From Bacteroidales bacterium (GTDB taxonomy: Bacteria > Bacteroidota > Bacteroidia > Bacteroidales > UBA4417): a stretch of 64,000 bases of DNA. The stretch's first letter is position 1, and every line of letters starts with the position of its first letter. The notes beneath the pieces were generated by a model. The model was not told the origin of the DNA. It searched no databases and worked only from the letters and a program-made list of their open reading frames with translations. The stretch covers positions 189,575 to 253,574 of the forward strand of contig JADJGZ010000005.1 in NCBI GenBank assembly GCA_016707785.1, written 5' to 3'. Shown here in pieces: positions 61,418 to 64,000 of this stretch. The position numbers were made by a program, and so were the translations under genes.

Positions 61418-62186
61418 TCTTATTATTCACAACCGATGCGATGGAACAATTGTCCCAGTTTGAAGCCGGATCAAGCGCTGTTCCTGGCACTATATAGGTG
61501 CATTGACCGGCATCTGCTGCATAACTTGTTGCAGGTGTAGCACATGAAATTGTTGGGTTTTGTGTATCCGTTACTGTTACATCAAATTCACACGTATTTA
61601 ATTTTCCACAAGCATCAGTTGCCGTAACGGTTACTGCATTGGTTCCAACTGCGAATGCGGTTCCACTTGGAGGTACAGCCGTAAATAAAGGTTTACGTGT
61701 AAGTGCAGTATTATCAATGGCCAGTTTGTCGGTTGAAACAAAGGTGAACCACATGTACCTGTTACCACCCACCACTGTTGAAATCAAATCTGCAGGATTT
61801 GACCGGGTTTCTGTGAAGAGTAATGCTCCAATACTATTGAATAATTTACAATCAACAGCCAATACTCCGCCATTGTTCCTGAAATTCCATTCAAGGGTAT
61901 ACCATCCTGTGGCTGTCACATCATAATGATTAGCCAGGGTTGATAAATCGCCTCTGCGAGCAAATGTACTGCCGTTATCCGCAGCTATCACAATCTTACC
62001 CGGTTCACCTGCTGCATGGAAGATGAAATCACGCACATGGCCTCCAGCCTGATTACTTACAGCAGTTGTAACATCCCAACCATACGTACTTGCAGCAACT
62101 GATGGATCACTCAAATCAAAGTAAACATCAACAGAACTTAAAAAGCCATTTCCAAATGATCCCGAAATACCATTATGACCTCCCAA
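61347..62186 (-). CDS. Giant adhesin fragment (LamG-like module and HYR)
   Basis: 279 codons. Third, more divergent copy of the LamG-like module (SVDVYFDLSDPSVAASTYGW) followed by an HYR module. An extra G near 61384 shifts the frame at the end. The segment 62187-62325 between this and the next fragment is coding in the right frame except for a stop codon at about 62316. Confidence 0.78.
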   Translation of the reverse strand: MGGHNGISGSFGNGFLSSVDVYFDLSDPSVAASTYGWDVTTAVSNQAGGHVRDFIFHAAGEPGKIVIAADNGSTFARRGDLSTLANHYDVTATGWYTLEWNFRNNGGVLAVDCKLFNSIGALLFTETRSNPADLISTVVGGNRYMWFTFVSTDKLAIDNTALTRKPLFTAVPPSGTAFAVGTNAVTVTATDACGKLNTCEFDVTVTDTQNPTISCATPATSYAADAGQCTYIVPGTALDPASNWDNCSIASVVNNKNGTSSLQNAVFALGYNECCLDYN

Positions 62187-62325
62187 TCTGCTAAATACAC
62201 CAGAATAGTTATGAGTTAGCGGAAGTGATGTAGAATTTATTACTGCATGAGCTGATCCAGATTTGGATGCAATGCCATCGGTTCCAGTGCTTACTCTGAA
62301 GATTTGGCTATTATACTAATTCCAA

Positions 62326-63879
62326 TCAACAGATGGAGATCGTGATAAGTACCACCAACCACGATGGATTTTCAAATCCCTGGTAAAGTCCAAAATCAGT
62401 AGCAGTTGCTACATAATTAACCACTGCCGAACAATTTCCTAAATCATTTGTAGTGGTAATATCTGAAGGACAAATCGCAATTGGATTGTCAACATCCTGT
62501 ACTGTAATAGTTTGCACACAAGTGGCAATATTGCCTGCTGCATCTGTTGCTTTCCAGGTACGCAATATTACACCTGTTGCATTGCATAGATTCAAACCAT
62601 TGCGGTTGTCATCATAGGTGATGGTTACACTTCCAGCACAATTGTCAGTGGCTGTGGCATATCCTGTTGCGAAGGGATCCTTCTCATCATGTTGATTGAC
62701 TACTGCATTTGCAGGACAGGTAATTGTTGGAAGCGTTGACTCCGGTATAACCGATCCATTGATGTAATAGGTTGATGCAGGATCATCACAGAACTTAACA
62801 TAATCCGGAGGGCCTGAACCATATTCACAATTCACATCATAGATATCATTCCAGGCCAATACTGAAGTACCACCAAGATAATTAAACTTCAGTGTAAGGA
62901 GTGTTCCCGATCCCATGTTAGATGGTGGAGTAGGATATCCACCAATAATGATGACACCAGACGCACCAGATTCATCATAGTCAACTGTTAAAGGAAGACC
63001 GGAATTATTGATAAAGACATTTGAATATGTCAAAACGCTCTTATTATAATTCAGGGTGAGTGAAATGGCCCCCACATTATTGAAATCACTAACCGTTACT
63101 GGTACCTCAATTTGAGAACCAGGGCATCCAACTATATTAGAAGGAATTGTTGTAATCGGACCAATATAAACTTTAGCCTGTCCTGAACCAACATTAACAC
63201 ATCCTGTTGCATCCGTTACACTTGTAATAGTATAGGTTTTATTGGATGATGGTGATACTACAAAAGTTGAAGGTGATGAGGCAGCTGTCACCTCGTGAGT
63301 GGTTGTACCTCCATCATCACTCCAGTTGTAGGTCCATGGACCTGTGCCTGTTAATGCTACACTGAGGGTAGCTGAACCAGCGAAACAGATGGATGTAGTT
63401 CCGCTAATGGTTGCCGTAGGTTTAGGCATTACAATTACAGTCCTGATAACGGGAACAGCATCATTACCACATGGATCTTCCACATTGTAGGTAACAGTGT
63501 AGTTTCCTGGAACAGCTGTATTTACATTGCTAACAGGAATAATACTTGCAGTAATAATGCCGGCACAATTGTCAGAAGCAGTAGCTCCGTCATCTGTATA
63601 GGTTGCACCCTGACAAATGGAAACGGTTGCTAAGCCATTCAGTGATATTACAGGAATCGTTTGATCCTTACCTGAATGACTATATGTCTGATTAGCAAGG
63701 GTATTCCCACAATTGTCTTTTACTGAATATGAGTAAGTGACAGTCCAGTTACAATCGGTACCGAAAGTTGTTACACCCTGGTATTCTGCTGTTACAGTTC
63801 CTCCACAATTATCAGTATAGCCTATAAGAGCATTGTAGCTGACCATGCAGGTACTGCAGCAAGTGCGCCAGAATAACAT
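62326..63879 (-). CDS. Giant adhesin fragment (Ig/HYR-like and cohesin-like)
   Basis: 517 codons. HYR/Ig-like modules (~15-240: DNCGNTLANQTYSHSGKDQ, SVTDATGCVNVGSG) precede a cohesin-like domain (~245-385: VGCPGSQIEVPVTVSDFNN, VGAISLTLNYNKSVLTY). An HYR module follows (PANAVVNQHDEKDPFATGY). Coding continues upstream of 63879 to the window edge in another frame, beyond an indel at about 63842. Confidence 0.8.
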   Translation of the reverse strand: MLFWRTCCSTCMVSYNALIGYTDNCGGTVTAEYQGVTTFGTDCNWTVTYSYSVKDNCGNTLANQTYSHSGKDQTIPVISLNGLATVSICQGATYTDDGATASDNCAGIITASIIPVSNVNTAVPGNYTVTYNVEDPCGNDAVPVIRTVIVMPKPTATISGTTSICFAGSATLSVALTGTGPWTYNWSDDGGTTTHEVTAASSPSTFVVSPSSNKTYTITSVTDATGCVNVGSGQAKVYIGPITTIPSNIVGCPGSQIEVPVTVSDFNNVGAISLTLNYNKSVLTYSNVFINNSGLPLTVDYDESGASGVIIIGGYPTPPSNMGSGTLLTLKFNYLGGTSVLAWNDIYDVNCEYGSGPPDYVKFCDDPASTYYINGSVIPESTLPTITCPANAVVNQHDEKDPFATGYATATDNCAGSVTITYDDNRNGLNLCNATGVILRTWKATDAAGNIATCVQTITVQDVDNPIAICPSDITTTNDLGNCSAVVNYVATATDFGLYQGFENPSWLVVLITISIC

Positions 63880-64000
63880 GTGTTATAGGATATTGGGTCT
63901 GTATATGGAGCAGATGTTAACGTTGGAGCTGTAACATCCGGAGTTACCGTAAACGTTGCAGTGCATGTCATTACTCCGCAATCGCTGGTATAGGTCCAGG

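Larger units (their letters stand above)
55015..64000 (-). other. Giant SprB-like repetitive adhesin locus, cut by indels and open at the right edge
   Basis: The seven fragments below belong to one gene of more than 2,990 codons, reading from beyond position 64000 to the stop at 55015. Order from the N-terminal side: Ig/HYR-like repeats, a cohesin-like domain, HYR modules, three copies of a ~190-residue LamG-like module, about nine more HYR modules, an SdrD-like module with dockerin-like motifs, a cohesin-like domain and a T9SS type A sorting domain. Fragment borders coincide with single-base indels, mostly in short homopolymers (for example CAGG for CAGGG near 57437 and 57703, GGGG for GGG near 55933, TTTT for TTTTT near 60680). 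The N-terminal signal peptide is beyond the window. Confidence 0.85.

Noticed and set aside
57054..61700. Possible CRISPR or transposon repeats
   Set aside because: The 267-bp repeats are in-frame protein modules (HYR) on the minus strand.
48716..64000. Cellulosome gene cluster
   Set aside because: Cohesin- and dockerin-like domains occur without any glycoside hydrolase or carbohydrate-binding enzyme gene.

Overview
The window looks like chromosomal DNA of an uncultured, probably anaerobic and fermenting member of the Bacteroidota (Bacteroidales/Marinilabiliales-like). The signs are many type IX secretion (T9SS) C-terminal sorting domains, a GLPGLI protein paired with a TonB-receptor-like barrel, repeated TAnnTTTG promoter -7 elements with few Shine-Dalgarno sites, and a complete electron-bifurcating [FeFe]-hydrogenase locus. 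Many single-base indels break otherwise well-conserved genes (clpB, hydB, a methyltransferase-glycosyltransferase, a haem lipoprotein, a giant adhesin). This resembles a noisy metagenome assembly more than widespread gene decay, so most broken genes here are probably intact in the organism.

Layout. 1-4.1 kb: end of a serine hydrolase, mnmE, and a secreted four-CHRD-domain protein. 4.3-6.9 kb: a TetR regulator with its operator, an unusual array of 9/10-bp repeats and REP-like palindromes, then an ABC exporter pair. 7-12.8 kb: an outer-membrane barrel and GLPGLI protein divergent from a histidine kinase/response regulator pair, with phased direct repeats between them. 12.8-28.8 kb: housekeeping and envelope genes (GT39-like mannosyltransferase, methyltransferase-GT2 fusion, barrel protein, haem lipoprotein, clpB, DEAD helicase, truncated SDR, VOC protein, GreA-like protein, VTC-domain protein, pyrophosphatase, CoA-binding protein, a cohesin/T9SS-B protein).

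28.8-45.1 kb is the centrepiece, a hydrogen-metabolism locus. It holds two tandem TM1266-type regulators, the H-cluster maturase hydG, a likely operon hydC-hydB-hydA followed by a sensory hydrogenase-histidine kinase fusion, a stand-alone receiver, a receiver-kinase hybrid, rex, ribF and a PhnP-like hydrolase. Divergently transcribed are a 2Fe-2S ferredoxin, a second sensory hydrogenase with a PAS domain, and a SpoIIE-type phosphatase. Two adjacent Rex-like operators lie in the divergent promoter region. The arrangement suggests that catalytic HydABC output is tuned both by NADH/NAD+ (Rex) and by two hydrogen or redox sensors with different outputs (His-Asp phosphorelay and Ser/Thr dephosphorylation).

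45.2-48.7 kb: a bifunctional nuclease, a nucleoside-type MFS transporter, a thyA gene cut off by low-complexity DNA carrying a 20-base G tract, and folA. 48.7-64 kb (all minus strand): a surface-protein island with cohesin-like, dockerin-like, HYR and T9SS domains. It ends in a giant repetitive adhesin that runs off the right edge of the window; its HYR modules repeat with a 267-bp period.

No rRNA, tRNA, CRISPR array, IS element or prophage was recognised.
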